DNA of 64,000 bases from Halorhabdus sp. BNX81 (GCF_029229925.1 NZ_CP107254.1:930001-994000); one strand, 5' to 3'. Shown: positions 49,262 to 57,643, counted from the first letter of the stretch. A program made the numbers and translations. The notes: a model not told the origin generated them from the sequence alone.

Positions 49262-50098
49262 CTACAGATCGGTCGTCTGGAAGCGCCAGTACCCAGCGGC
49301 GAGCGGCAGGACGATCCACGCTACCACGACGATCGCGGCGAAGACAGGCTCATGATACCAGGGGAGACTCTCGCCGACTTCGCCGGCCGCGAGCGGGACC
49401 GAACCAACGATCTCACTGAAGACTGGCTCGGCGAGGTTTCGGAGCGCGGCGAACGGCGACAGCTGGATGAAGACGGCCGCCCACTCCGGCTGTGGCCCGC
49501 TCGGCATCGAGAGCCCGTTGAGCAGGTACCGGACGCCGCTGGGGATGACCGTCCACAGTTGCATGACGAACAGGAGGAAGACGCCGAAGGAGCCCCCGGC
49601 CGACAGCGTCGTCGATCTGGTGAACGTCGAGATCCCGAGCGCGATCGCGGTGAACACCACCGACAGGAGCCAGATCATCGCGAAGGCACCGGCCAGCGCG
49701 ACCGGATCGACCGGCGCACCGCGGACGGCCACCACGAGCGGCGCGAGGACGAACACCGCGACGAGGACGACCGTCATGACGGCCATCCGACCGACCAGAC
49801 TCCCGAGGACGATCGTCCGCCGGGAGAAGGGCAGACTCAACAATACGGAGAGTTCGCCGGTCGCCCGCTTGCCGACGATGTCGGCCTGGCTGATCGTCAG
49901 TGCGACGATCGGGGCGAGAATAGCGAACACCGACAGCAGGAACATGGCCGTTTGGCCGGGGGAGACGAACTCGGGATTGTCGCCGACGATGTAGCCGATG
50001 CCGAGGGCGAACAGCGACAGTATCCCGAGCAGGTAGTAGAGCTGTCTATCGCGACGGGCATCGTCGAAGTCCTTGCGGGCGATCTGCAACCACCGCAT
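49262..50098 (-). CDS. ABC-2 type exporter permease (cassette 1)
   Basis: 278 residues with about six membrane helices. N-terminal WLQIARKDFDDARRDR is typical of the cytoplasmic segment before the first helix, and the ending LPLAAGYWRFQTTDL is shared with cassette 2. The ATG lies one base after the stop codon of its ATPase, so the two are coupled. Substrate unknown. It is a paralogue of the permease at 54.5 kb. Confidence 0.9.
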   Translation of the reverse strand: MRWLQIARKDFDDARRDRQLYYLLGILSLFALGIGYIVGDNPEFVSPGQTAMFLLSVFAILAPIVALTISQADIVGKRATGELSVLLSLPFSRRTIVLGSLVGRMAVMTVVLVAVFVLAPLVVAVRGAPVDPVALAGAFAMIWLLSVVFTAIALGISTFTRSTTLSAGGSFGVFLLFVMQLWTVIPSGVRYLLNGLSMPSGPQPEWAAVFIQLSPFAALRNLAEPVFSEIVGSVPLAAGEVGESLPWYHEPVFAAIVVVAWIVLPLAAGYWRFQTTDL

Positions 50099-50099
50099 C

Positions 50100-51005
50100 T
50101 CAGGCACCCCCCGTGTAGGCGGCGAACAGATCCTCTAAGCTCGCCTCGCTGGTCTCGATGTTCTCGACAGTTGCACCTGCTTGTTGGCACGTCCGGACGA
50201 CCTCGGCCTTCGCGGGGTTCTCACACCCCGCGACGAGGGAATCCCCGTCGACGCGGACGGACGTGACTCCCTCGATGGCTTCGATGTCCTTGCCCAATCT
50301 GCCGGGCACGATATCGAGCGTCACGGTCATCTCGCCGGTCGTGCCGGCCGCCTCCCGGAGGCCGTCGATGGAGTCGACGGCCACGAGGTTGCCGTAATCG
50401 AGAATGCCGACCCGATCACAGACCGCCTCGACCTGCTGGAGGATGTGGCTCGAGAAGAATACGGTCGCGCCGCGTTCGGCCTCGGCACGAACGATCTCGC
50501 GCATCTGGCGCGCGCCGTTGGGGTCGAGGCCGGTCGTTGGCTCGTCGAGAATGAGCAGATCGGGCTCGCCGACTAAGGCCATCCCGAGCATGAGCCGCTG
50601 GGTCATCCCCTTCGAGTAGCCGCTTGCGGGTCGATCGGCCGCGTGATCGATGCCGACCCGCTCGACGATCCGGTCCGGGTCGTCGTCGGCGTCCTTGGCC
50701 TCGATCGTGAACTCGACGTGCTGGCGGCCGGTCATCTCGCCGAGCGGACCGAACCGTTCGGGTAACACGCCGGTCCGTTCCCGGACGGCGACGGTCTCGT
50801 CCTGTGCGTCCATACCGAGTACCTCCGCGTGACCGGCCGTCGGGCGGGCGTGATCGAGCAGGATGTCGATCGTGGTCGACTTCCCCGCGCCGTTGGGGCC
50901 GAGAAAGCCGAACACCTCGCCGTCCTCGACGGTCAGGTCGACTGATTGGAGGGCTGTGACGTCACCGTACGTCTTGGTGACGTCAGTAAGGTCGATGGCG
51001 ACCAT
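50100..51005 (-). CDS. ABC exporter ATPase (cassette 1)
   Basis: 301 residues. Walker A GPNGAGKST, signature YSKGMTQRL (a variant of LSGGQ) and Walker B LLILDEPTTGLD with the switch SSHIL. The C-terminal 80 residues form the accessory domain seen in haloarchaeal CcmA-type ATPases and end in LFAAYTGGA. Strong resemblance to the ATPase of cassette 2 implies duplication. The ATG at 51005 is divergent from the hydrogenase operon. Confidence 0.93.
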   Translation of the reverse strand: MVAIDLTDVTKTYGDVTALQSVDLTVEDGEVFGFLGPNGAGKSTTIDILLDHARPTAGHAEVLGMDAQDETVAVRERTGVLPERFGPLGEMTGRQHVEFTIEAKDADDDPDRIVERVGIDHAADRPASGYSKGMTQRLMLGMALVGEPDLLILDEPTTGLDPNGARQMREIVRAEAERGATVFFSSHILQQVEAVCDRVGILDYGNLVAVDSIDGLREAAGTTGEMTVTLDIVPGRLGKDIEAIEGVTSVRVDGDSLVAGCENPAKAEVVRTCQQAGATVENIETSEASLEDLFAAYTGGA

Positions 51006-51189
51006 GGCCGCTCGTTCCAGGGGGCTTGTTATAAATTCCGTGGTGTTGTGGTTGGCTGTTCCCGGTCGGCCCGTGACACCACAACCGGAGACGAACACGA
51101 CGATTGTGGCCCTGTTGTCGTGCAGGCTGGGGCCCGATGCTGGTTTTCTCCGGGATCACAGCGGTAGTGTTTCTTCTTCGACACGAACC

Positions 51190-51208
51190 GTAAGATATAT
51201 TATATTTA
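51190..51208 (+). promoter_or_regulatory. TATA region of the exported hydrogenase operon
   Basis: The AT-rich block taagatatattatatttat lies about 50-70 bp before the ATG at 51259. An SD-like gggggaa (51244-51250) precedes that start by 8 nt. The 253-bp divergent region to the ABC ATPase gene may carry two promoters. Confidence 0.55.
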
Positions 51209-51258
51209 TCTTTGAAATACCATATTGATAGTCAAGATCTATTGGGGGAACTAGACAC

Positions 51259-52308
51259 ATGTCGAATCCGAATCCTGAAACACAAGATGACGCGATTAGT
51301 GGGTCGACAACGCGCCGGGGCTTCCTGCAATTCGCCGGTGGGGCCTCGGCGGGAACGATCATCGCTGAACACGTCGGGGAAGTCCAAGCCGCGCTTCAGC
51401 AGGTGACCGAGGGTGATCGTGAGGTGGTCTGGCTGCAGGGCCAATCCTGCAGTGGGTGTACCATCTCCATGCTTCAGAGTCCACATCCGGCCCTAGAGGA
51501 TGTCATCAGCGAGTTCCGCGTGGCAGTAACGTTCCATCCCACGCTCATGACCGAGGCGGGTGAGGCCGCCCTCGACGCATTGAGCACCGATCCGGACGTG
51601 CTGATCGTCGAGGGGGCGATTCCCGCCGGGATGCCCCAGGCCGCGACCGTCGGTCACACTGACGAGGGCCACCGCAAACCTGTCCTCGATTGGGTCGAAG
51701 AATTGGCCCCGCGGGCCGAGTATGTGATCGCCGTCGGCAACTGCGCTGCCCGTGGCGGCTGGCTAGCGGCCGGCCGCGGACGGGAGCTGTACGACAGGGA
51801 GGACAACGTGACGGATGCCCACGGGCTTCAGTTCCAGGGCCGCAACCGGGAGGGCATCCTCGATCCGGAATTCACTGCCGGAGCCGGGTTGCCGGTCTTG
51901 AACCTGCAGGGGTGCCCACCCAACCCAGACAACATTCTGTTGACCCTAACGATGATTCTTACCGGGAATCCGCCGGAACTCGACGAGTACAACCGGCCGG
52001 TGACGTTCTATGAATCGGACGGTGGCCGTCGACGGCACGGGCGTTCTAACCGCCAGGAGTCAGCCAGCAACGACAGCCGCCCACGGCATGGGCGGTCTGG
52101 ACGCCAGGCGTCAGCCAGTAACGACAGCCGCCCACGGCATGGGCGGTCTGGACGCCAGGCGTCAGCCAGTAACGACAGCCGCCCACGGCATGGGCGGTCT
52201 GGACGCCAGGCGTCAGCCGGCCAGGGAACCCGTCGACGATGCGTGCATTCTGGACGTCAGGAGTCGGCTGAGCGGACAGACAACACCGACGTCACCGAAA
52301 CGAGGTGA
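51259..52308 (+). CDS. hyaA: Tat-exported [NiFe] hydrogenase small subunit lacking the C-terminal FeS domain, with a 17-residue repeat tail
   Basis: 349 residues. The Tat signal TTRRGFLQFAGG has RR at 19-20, so the partner large subunit is carried across the membrane with it. The N-terminal flavodoxin-like domain is complete: C64 and C67 (GQSCSGCTIS), C162 (VGNCAARGG) and C219 (LQGCPPNPD) give the proximal cluster. The protein then reaches the group 1 block PPELDEYNRPVTFY at about 238-251, after which the usual Cys/His-rich domain of medial and distal clusters should follow. Instead, residues 252-349 are a basic Arg/Ser/Gly repeat tail. The stop lies 6 bp before the large-subunit gene. It may be a functional shortened type or a decayed gene. 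Confidence 0.85.
   Translation: MSNPNPETQDDAISGSTTRRGFLQFAGGASAGTIIAEHVGEVQAALQQVTEGDREVVWLQGQSCSGCTISMLQSPHPALEDVISEFRVAVTFHPTLMTEAGEAALDALSTDPDVLIVEGAIPAGMPQAATVGHTDEGHRKPVLDWVEELAPRAEYVIAVGNCAARGGWLAAGRGRELYDREDNVTDAHGLQFQGRNREGILDPEFTAGAGLPVLNLQGCPPNPDNILLTLTMILTGNPPELDEYNRPVTFYESDGGRRRHGRSNRQESASNDSRPRHGRSGRQASASNDSRPRHGRSGRQASASNDSRPRHGRSGRQASAGQGTRRRCVHSGRQESAERTDNTDVTETR
52018..52272 (+). repeat. Five 51-bp tandem units in the hydrogenase small-subunit gene
   Basis: Units at 52018, 52069, 52120, 52171 and 52222. The three central units are nearly identical and encode NDSRPRHGRSGRQASAS; the outer two are diverged but keep length and frame. The period is exactly 17 codons. The encoded Arg-rich tail is unusual in an acidic haloarchaeal proteome. 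High identity of the central units suggests recent slippage or recombination. Confidence 0.95.
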
Positions 52309-52314
52309 CCTCAT

Positions 52315-53934
52315 ATGCCGGAGATAACGATCAATCCGACGACGCGTATCGAGGGCCATCACGCGACGACACTCGATGTCGAGGACGGCGTCGTACAGGA
52401 CGCAAAGAGCCACATGGAAATGTTCCGTGGCATCGAGTCGGTCACGCTCGAACGCCCCCCGTCAGCTGTCCCGGATATCACGGGAAAGGTCTGTGGTGTC
52501 TGTTTTACCTGTCACAGACTGACCTCCTCGCGGGCGGTTGAAGACGCCGCGATGGCGGCCGGCGTCTTCGACGGCGTCCCGCGGAACGCCCATCTCCTCC
52601 GGGATGCGATGGAGGGGATCTTCTACTTGTGGAACCATACGATCCATCTCTACGCGCTGGCCGGGCCGGACTACAGCGATGCCGTCGCAGGAACTGGCCT
52701 GACGCGCCTCGATCCCATGGAAGGCGAGGGCTATCTGGAAGCGATGGACCACCAGCGCACGCTGATGCAGGCTTTCGCCGAGTTCGGCGGTCGCGTTCCG
52801 AATTCGCTGACCTACGTACCGGGGGGGATGTCCGCCAATCCCGACGCCTCGACCATTCAGTCGGTCAAAGACCACGTCGCGTCGGTCAGCGAGTGGATCG
52901 GCCCGACTGACGCTGTCCCCGAGGTGATCGAGAACGTCCGAAACGGGGAGTTCGAGCCATCGGTCGGTGCTGGACTCCATGACCTCGTCGGGCTGTTGTA
53001 TGCTGCCGCCGAGGAAGGTGCGGCGGAGTACGGCGTCGGTCCCCGTCGGTACTATTCAAACGGCGTGTTCCGCCTCCCCGAACGTGAAGAGTTCCTCTTC
53101 AAGCGCGGGATCTACCGCGACGGGTCGATCGAACCACAGACCAAAGCGGAGATCCTCGACGCGATCACCGAAAGTACGGCCCACTCGTGGTACACCGATG
53201 ATTCGGCTGGCCGTCCCGCTTCGGCCAAACCGCCCGAACCCGCCCCCGGGAAGGACGGGGCCTATTCGTGGGGAAAAGCACCGCGCTACGAGGGCCAGCC
53301 CATGGAAGTCGGTCCCCTGGCACGGCTCGTGATCTCGGATATCGATCCCTTCGACTTGCGGGCGGAGTTGGGCGGGGCGAGCGCGGCGAGTAATACGCTC
53401 AACCGTCTTATCGCCCGTACCCAGGAGATCCTGCTCGTTCGGGACAACGTTCTGGGACTGCTTGATGCGATCGAGCCCGGCGACCCCTTCACAGCCGAGT
53501 GGGACGACGACTTTGACGGGCAGGGCGTCAGTCTGTTCGAAGCCTCCCGGGGCGCACTCTCACACTGGGCCGATGTCCGGAACGGACAGATCAATCAGTA
53601 CCAGATCGTCACGCCGACGCTGTGGAACATGGGGCCTCGCGATAGCGACGATACCCCAGGGCCGCTCGAATCGGCGCTGGTCGGCATGGAGGTCGAGGAC
53701 GTGGAGACGCCCCTGGACGTGATGCGGACGATCCGATCGATGGACCCGTGTCTGGCCTGCTCCGTCCACCTTCAGACGCCGACCGGCGAGTACGAGACAG
53801 TCCTCGAACCGGCTACGCCGGGGGCCGTCGGCAAGGAGACAACCAACACGTCTGAGGACACCGACGTGATGGATAAATCCGCGAAATCGGACGCGACGAA
53901 CGAATCTGGTGGCAAAATCACGGACGACCGATGA
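52315..53934 (+). CDS. hyaB: [NiFe] hydrogenase large subunit, group 1-like
   Basis: 539 residues. Group 1 features are the N-terminal INPTTRIEGHH, the RGIESV block, L1 KVCGVCFTCH (C60, C63, H67; the usual Arg before it is Lys58) and L2 DPCLACSVH (C479, C482, H485). A tail of 54 residues follows H485, rich in Ser, Thr, Asp and Glu, far longer than the usual cleaved peptide of about 15. An SD-like gaggtga precedes the ATG. Paired with the Tat small subunit, it should face outside and oxidise H2. No cytochrome b subunit is encoded in the window. Confidence 0.92.
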   Translation: MPEITINPTTRIEGHHATTLDVEDGVVQDAKSHMEMFRGIESVTLERPPSAVPDITGKVCGVCFTCHRLTSSRAVEDAAMAAGVFDGVPRNAHLLRDAMEGIFYLWNHTIHLYALAGPDYSDAVAGTGLTRLDPMEGEGYLEAMDHQRTLMQAFAEFGGRVPNSLTYVPGGMSANPDASTIQSVKDHVASVSEWIGPTDAVPEVIENVRNGEFEPSVGAGLHDLVGLLYAAAEEGAAEYGVGPRRYYSNGVFRLPEREEFLFKRGIYRDGSIEPQTKAEILDAITESTAHSWYTDDSAGRPASAKPPEPAPGKDGAYSWGKAPRYEGQPMEVGPLARLVISDIDPFDLRAELGGASAASNTLNRLIARTQEILLVRDNVLGLLDAIEPGDPFTAEWDDDFDGQGVSLFEASRGALSHWADVRNGQINQYQIVTPTLWNMGPRDSDDTPGPLESALVGMEVEDVETPLDVMRTIRSMDPCLACSVHLQTPTGEYETVLEPATPGAVGKETTNTSEDTDVMDKSAKSDATNESGGKITDDR

Positions 53935-54443
53935 CGTTGTTCGATGAGGACGAGTCGGACGTGGCGGTCGTCGGCGTCGGTAACGCGATCATGGGCGATG
54001 ACGGTGTCGGCGGGCGAGTGATCCGCGCACTACAGGACCGCGCCGACGAACTGACTGATGGAGTTCGCCTGTCTGACGCTGGCACGACTGGCATGCTCGC
54101 CCTTGAAGCGATGAGCGGCTGTGAGCGGGCGATCGTGGTCGACGCTATCAGCGCCGATGGCGAACCGGGCTCGATCTATCGTTATGAGCTCACAGACGGA
54201 AGTTTCGACGGCCAAGCCCCGCCGATTTCGATGCACGATGTTTCCTTCTGTGAGGGCCTCTCAGCCGGCCGGAACGCATACGAATTGCCCGCGGAGATCC
54301 TGGTGATCGGCGTCGAGCCTGCACGCATCGAGCTATCCGTCGAATTGAGCGAGACGGTCGCCGAACGGGTGCCCGAAATCGTCGACCTGATCCTTCGGGA
54401 ACTGGACCGCGAGCCAGTCGACGAATCGGTGGTCCGGGCGTGA
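53931..54443 (+). CDS. hyaD: [NiFe] hydrogenase maturation protease, HyaD-like
   Basis: 170 residues, peptidase M52. Motifs: GVGNAIMGDDGVGGRV, DAGTTGML, AIVVDAISADGEPGS, SMHDVSFCEGL and VIGVEPARIEL. The start overlaps the large-subunit stop by 4 bp (ATGA), so it serves that subunit. It is a distinct sequence from the protease of the cytoplasmic hydrogenase, so each enzyme has its own. Last gene of the operon; the convergent permease gene ends 35 bp away. Confidence 0.92.
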   Translation: MTLFDEDESDVAVVGVGNAIMGDDGVGGRVIRALQDRADELTDGVRLSDAGTTGMLALEAMSGCERAIVVDAISADGEPGSIYRYELTDGSFDGQAPPISMHDVSFCEGLSAGRNAYELPAEILVIGVEPARIELSVELSETVAERVPEIVDLILRELDREPVDESVVRA

Positions 54444-54478
54444 CCGCAAATTGAGCGTATTCGAACACTCCCGGCCGA

Positions 54479-55318
54479 TCAGAGGTCCGCCCGCGAGAAC
54501 TGCCAGTAGCCGATGGCTGCCGGGACGACGAGCCAGAACAACAGGATGAGCAGTGCCGTCACGGGCGTCCCATAGAACGTGTCGATACTGTTTGCCCCCA
54601 CCATTTCCGACGGATAGTCAGTCAGCGTGGCGAGGGCCACGTTGAGAAGCTCACTAAATGCGTTGCTCGGCGGGAGTCGCAGCACGATATACATCCATTC
54701 AGGACTGCCCTCCAGGACGATCTGTTGGATCAGAGAGAATATCAGGCCCCACGTGAGTTCGAAGACAATGAAATATCCAACGGCGACGGCCGTTGCGACT
54801 CCCGCGGAATCGGCCACAGCTGACATCCCAACGATGAGGCTTACGTATGTCACGCTCAACAAGATCATGCCGAGGATCAACACGGCGGCCGGAACGACCG
54901 GTGCCGTCCCGGTCATGACGCCGCCAACCGCGACACCGAGTATCAGCGACGCAATGGCCGGGATGAGCAATACACCGCTTCGGCCCACGATCTTGCCGAA
55001 CACGACATCGCCGCGAGTGTGCGGTAGCGACAACAGGATCCGTAGGCTGCCGCTCTCTCGCTCGCCGATGATCGACTTATGACAAATGATCACACCGACG
55101 AGCGTGACAAACAGCGAAACAGGAGAGGAGACAAACACGACCAGTCCCAGGCCCACGTCCTCTAGCATGGGTAACGTCTCCATCATCCCGTCCGTGTAGT
55201 AGCCGAAGAAACCGGCAACGGCGACGGAGAAGACGCCGAAGATTGCTGCAAGCGCCCAGAACATCCGCGATCGGATCGCGTCATGGAAGTCCTTGCGGGC
55301 GACGACTTGCCAGCTCAT
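54479..55318 (-). CDS. ABC-2 type exporter permease (cassette 2)
   Basis: 279 residues with about six membrane helices. N-terminal SWQVVARKDFHDAIRSR and C-terminal VPAAIGYWQFSRADL mirror the cassette 1 permease. Overlaps its ATPase by 4 bp. The substrate is unknown; related haloarchaeal permeases are annotated as NosY-like. Confidence 0.9.
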   Translation of the reverse strand: MSWQVVARKDFHDAIRSRMFWALAAIFGVFSVAVAGFFGYYTDGMMETLPMLEDVGLGLVVFVSSPVSLFVTLVGVIICHKSIIGERESGSLRILLSLPHTRGDVVFGKIVGRSGVLLIPAIASLILGVAVGGVMTGTAPVVPAAVLILGMILLSVTYVSLIVGMSAVADSAGVATAVAVGYFIVFELTWGLIFSLIQQIVLEGSPEWMYIVLRLPPSNAFSELLNVALATLTDYPSEMVGANSIDTFYGTPVTALLILLFWLVVPAAIGYWQFSRADL

Positions 55319-56229
55319 GCCGTCTCACCTCCCGTGTAGGACATGAACAACTGTTCGAGGTCGGCTTCCTCCGTCGAGAAGTCCGCGACGCTGACGCCCT
55401 CGGATTCGAGAGTGGTGATAACCGACGTCTTCGCACCGTCTGAAACCGACGCGATCAAGGTTTCTCCCTCGACTTGGAGGTCTGAGACGCCTTCAAGCGC
55501 GCGGACTGCTTCCCGTGCATCGTCGGTCAGGCCCTGGACGGTCACCCGGAGCGTCGTCTCGGCACCGACCGAATCGCGCAAACCGTCGACAGTGTCGACG
55601 GCGACCAGTTCTCCCTGCCGGAGAATGCCGACGCGATCACAGACGGCTTCGACCTGGCTCAGAATGTGACTGGAGAAAAACACCGTTGTCCCACGATCCG
55701 CCTCCTCGTGGACGATCTCACGCACGTCTCGAACGCCTGATGGATCGAGCCCCGTCGACGGTTCGTCGAGAATGAGCAGGTCTGGATCACCGACCAGTGC
55801 CATCCCGAGTGTCAGGCGCTGTTGCATCCCTTTGGAGTAGCCGCCGGCCTTTCGATCGGCGGCGTCGGCCAGGCCGACTCGTGAGAGTATCTCGTCGGGA
55901 TTGATATCGACACCTTTCGATTCGGCGACGAACTCGATGTGATATCGTCCGGTCAACCGCTCGTAAATCTGATATCCTTCCGGAAGGACACCCGTCCGGC
56001 GACGGATCTCCTGGGATTGGTCCTGTGCATCCATGCCAAGCACTGTCGCGGATCCGTTCGTCGGCCGGACGAAGTCCAGCAGGATGTTGATCGTGGTGGA
56101 CTTCCCTGCCCCGTTGGGTCCGAGGAAGCCGAATATCTCGCCTTCCTCGATGCGGAGATCGATTCCGTCGAGGGCGAGAATATCGTCTCCATAGCGCTTT
56201 CGTAATCCGTTCGTTTCGATGGCTGTCAT
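55315..56229 (-). CDS. ABC exporter ATPase (cassette 2)
   Basis: 304 residues. Walker A GPNGAGKST, signature YSKGMQQRL, Walker B LLILDEPSTGLD, switch SSHIL, and a C-terminal domain ending in LEQLFMSYTGGETA. It matches the cassette 1 ATPase along its whole length, for example in the string FGFLGPNGAGKST and the phrase GMALVG-DPDLLILDEP. The start MTAIETNGL at 56229 gives the normal N-terminus. Divergent from an HTH regulator 129 bp away. Confidence 0.93.
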   Translation of the reverse strand: MTAIETNGLRKRYGDDILALDGIDLRIEEGEIFGFLGPNGAGKSTTINILLDFVRPTNGSATVLGMDAQDQSQEIRRRTGVLPEGYQIYERLTGRYHIEFVAESKGVDINPDEILSRVGLADAADRKAGGYSKGMQQRLTLGMALVGDPDLLILDEPSTGLDPSGVRDVREIVHEEADRGTTVFFSSHILSQVEAVCDRVGILRQGELVAVDTVDGLRDSVGAETTLRVTVQGLTDDAREAVRALEGVSDLQVEGETLIASVSDGAKTSVITTLESEGVSVADFSTEEADLEQLFMSYTGGETA

Positions 56230-56358
56230 AGCGACCGGCGATACACCGGACATGGTCATATAGGGACACCCCGGACTTCACCGGTTGAAGTCCATCGCAT
56301 GATGAAAGGTGCGTTCAAATGATATTGATTTAAGTAATGATCCGGAGTAGCCGGGAGT

Positions 56359-56703
56359 GTGACCGACGAGGAGGTACTGGAGGACGTCGCATCCCTCCTC
56401 GAGGACGACTGTGCACGCGGGATCCTCGCGGCGACGAGTACGCGGCCCATGACCGCAAAGGAGCTACAGGAACAGTGTTCGGTTTCAGGGCCGACGATCT
56501 ATCGCCGGATCGAGGATCTCACCGAACTGGATCTGATCGAGGCCAGCACTCGGCCCGATACTGACGGAGGTCATCACGAACAGATGTATGTTGCGACTCT
56601 CTCGGAAGTTTCGGTGCGGCTACAGGATGGATCGTACGAGGTCACCGTCGACCGTCGAGAACCGATCGCCGACCGCTTTACGCGACTGGTGGAGGAAATG
56701 TGA
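56359..56703 (+). CDS. ArsR-like winged helix transcription regulator
   Basis: 114 residues with a GTG start at 56359. The wHTH is seen in LLEDDCARGILAATSTRPMTAKELQEQC and SGPTIYRRIEDLTELDLI, followed by a beta hairpin. A TATA-like tttaagta about 25 bp upstream of the GTG suits a leaderless transcript. It overlaps the following membrane gene and is divergent from ABC cassette 2, so those genes are candidate targets. Confidence 0.85.
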   Translation: MTDEEVLEDVASLLEDDCARGILAATSTRPMTAKELQEQCSVSGPTIYRRIEDLTELDLIEASTRPDTDGGHHEQMYVATLSEVSVRLQDGSYEVTVDRREPIADRFTRLVEEM

Positions 56704-57068
56704 CCGTGATCCCCACTTATCCCCCCCGTCAGACTGGCGAAGTTCCACTGCAAAGTGCAACGACGCCGTCCGGCTTGGTGGAGTTGTTACTGCTTGCCGC
56801 AAGCGTTACCACAGTCGTGATCGGTATTGCCATAGCGTACGTCGCGTTCCGTGGCTATCGACGGAACAAAAGCCGCCAGATGCTGTTCCTTGCGATCGGG
56901 TTCGTTCTCGTAATCGCGTTTCCCGGGACGGCAGAGATCCTGCTGTATGTTCTTACGGTTGTCTTGGAATTCCAACTCCCGATCAACAAGCTGTACCTTG
57001 CGGGAATTATGCAAGCTAGTCAGCTTCTCGGCATGGCATCGATCCTCTACGCACTGGTCAAGCGCTGA
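56700..57068 (+). CDS. Three-helix membrane protein paired with the HTH regulator
   Basis: 122 residues. Three helices are seen (LVELLLLAASVTTVVIGIAIAY, MLFLAIGFVLVIAFPGTAEILLYV, LAGIMQASQLLGMASILYALV). GTG start overlaps the regulator stop (GTGA), a coupling often seen in haloarchaea between an HTH protein and such small membrane proteins. It could modulate the regulator from the membrane; this is inference. The final codons end at KR and stop. Confidence 0.75.
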   Translation: MTVIPTYPPRQTGEVPLQSATTPSGLVELLLLAASVTTVVIGIAIAYVAFRGYRRNKSRQMLFLAIGFVLVIAFPGTAEILLYVLTVVLEFQLPINKLYLAGIMQASQLLGMASILYALVKR

Positions 57069-57643
57069 GCGTGTTCCTTGCCTGTGGGACACAGCAAGAC
57101 ATTTTTGCGGTAATTCTGTGGGCGATGTCTCGATCTCGTCGCGCACACTGTCCCATGAACCCAGCTCCCGCCATGACATCGTTTTCGATTCACGCGGAAC
57201 CGCTCCGTTTCCTCGTCTCAACTTATATATAAATTTAACCCATAGGACGGAAGTGAAATCGGCGTGCATCCCGGCATCCACAGGCTGCCCATACGACCAA
57301 GCTTGCCACTGGCAAGCTTGGTGGATAGGGCAGTGGTCTTCGTTCGATGATGGAGCCGTCTCTTGACCAGTCGGTCTCCGGTTCACTCTCAAGAAGCGAG
57401 GCCAGCAAGAGGCGAAGCCCTGACGCAGGCTTTTGGTCGAGCTTTTGCAAGTGAGCAGCGCGGGACGCGGCGCGTCCCGCGGGCTGTACGGGCGACTCGC
57501 GGGTCGCCCGTACAACGCAGCGAACGCTGCAAACAGTCGTAGTGTACGCCCGGAACACTACCGGCTGAGTTTCTACTAGTAGGGTCGCTAAAAGTGTATT
57601 AGGGCGTCTGAGTGACTCGTTCCCACAATATCAATACAATCGG
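57069..57643. other. 575-bp intergenic region with palindromes and an orphan TATA box
   Basis: No convincing gene. A plus-strand TATA-like acttatatataaattt (about 57219-57234) has no coding gene behind it for 400 bp. A perfect 13-bp inverted repeat lies at 57296-57322 (accaagcttgcca c tggcaagcttggt). Stems gcgggacg/cgtcccgc (57460-57480) and tgtacgggcga/tcgcccgtaca (57485-57514) follow within the dispersed element. Confidence 0.6.
57431..57560 (+). repeat. Dispersed intergenic element, copy A
   Basis: Starts with ttttggtcgagcttttgcaa and ends with a 25-nt tag at 57536-57560 (tgtacgcccggaacacta within it). Two hairpins lie between. Copy B at 58436-58511 has the same ends, with a shorter middle. 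The toxin-antitoxin pair lies between the two. Confidence 0.8.

Noticed and set aside
52018-52272. CRISPR array
   Set aside because: The 51-bp units are contiguous, without unique spacers, and lie in frame in a gene.
52010-52327. Alternative frame through the 51-bp repeats (AAHGMGGLDARRQP repeats)
   Set aside because: Open only because the repeat is a multiple of three. It has no cysteine-rich continuation of the small subunit and would overlap the large-subunit start; the main frame ends 6 bp before that start.
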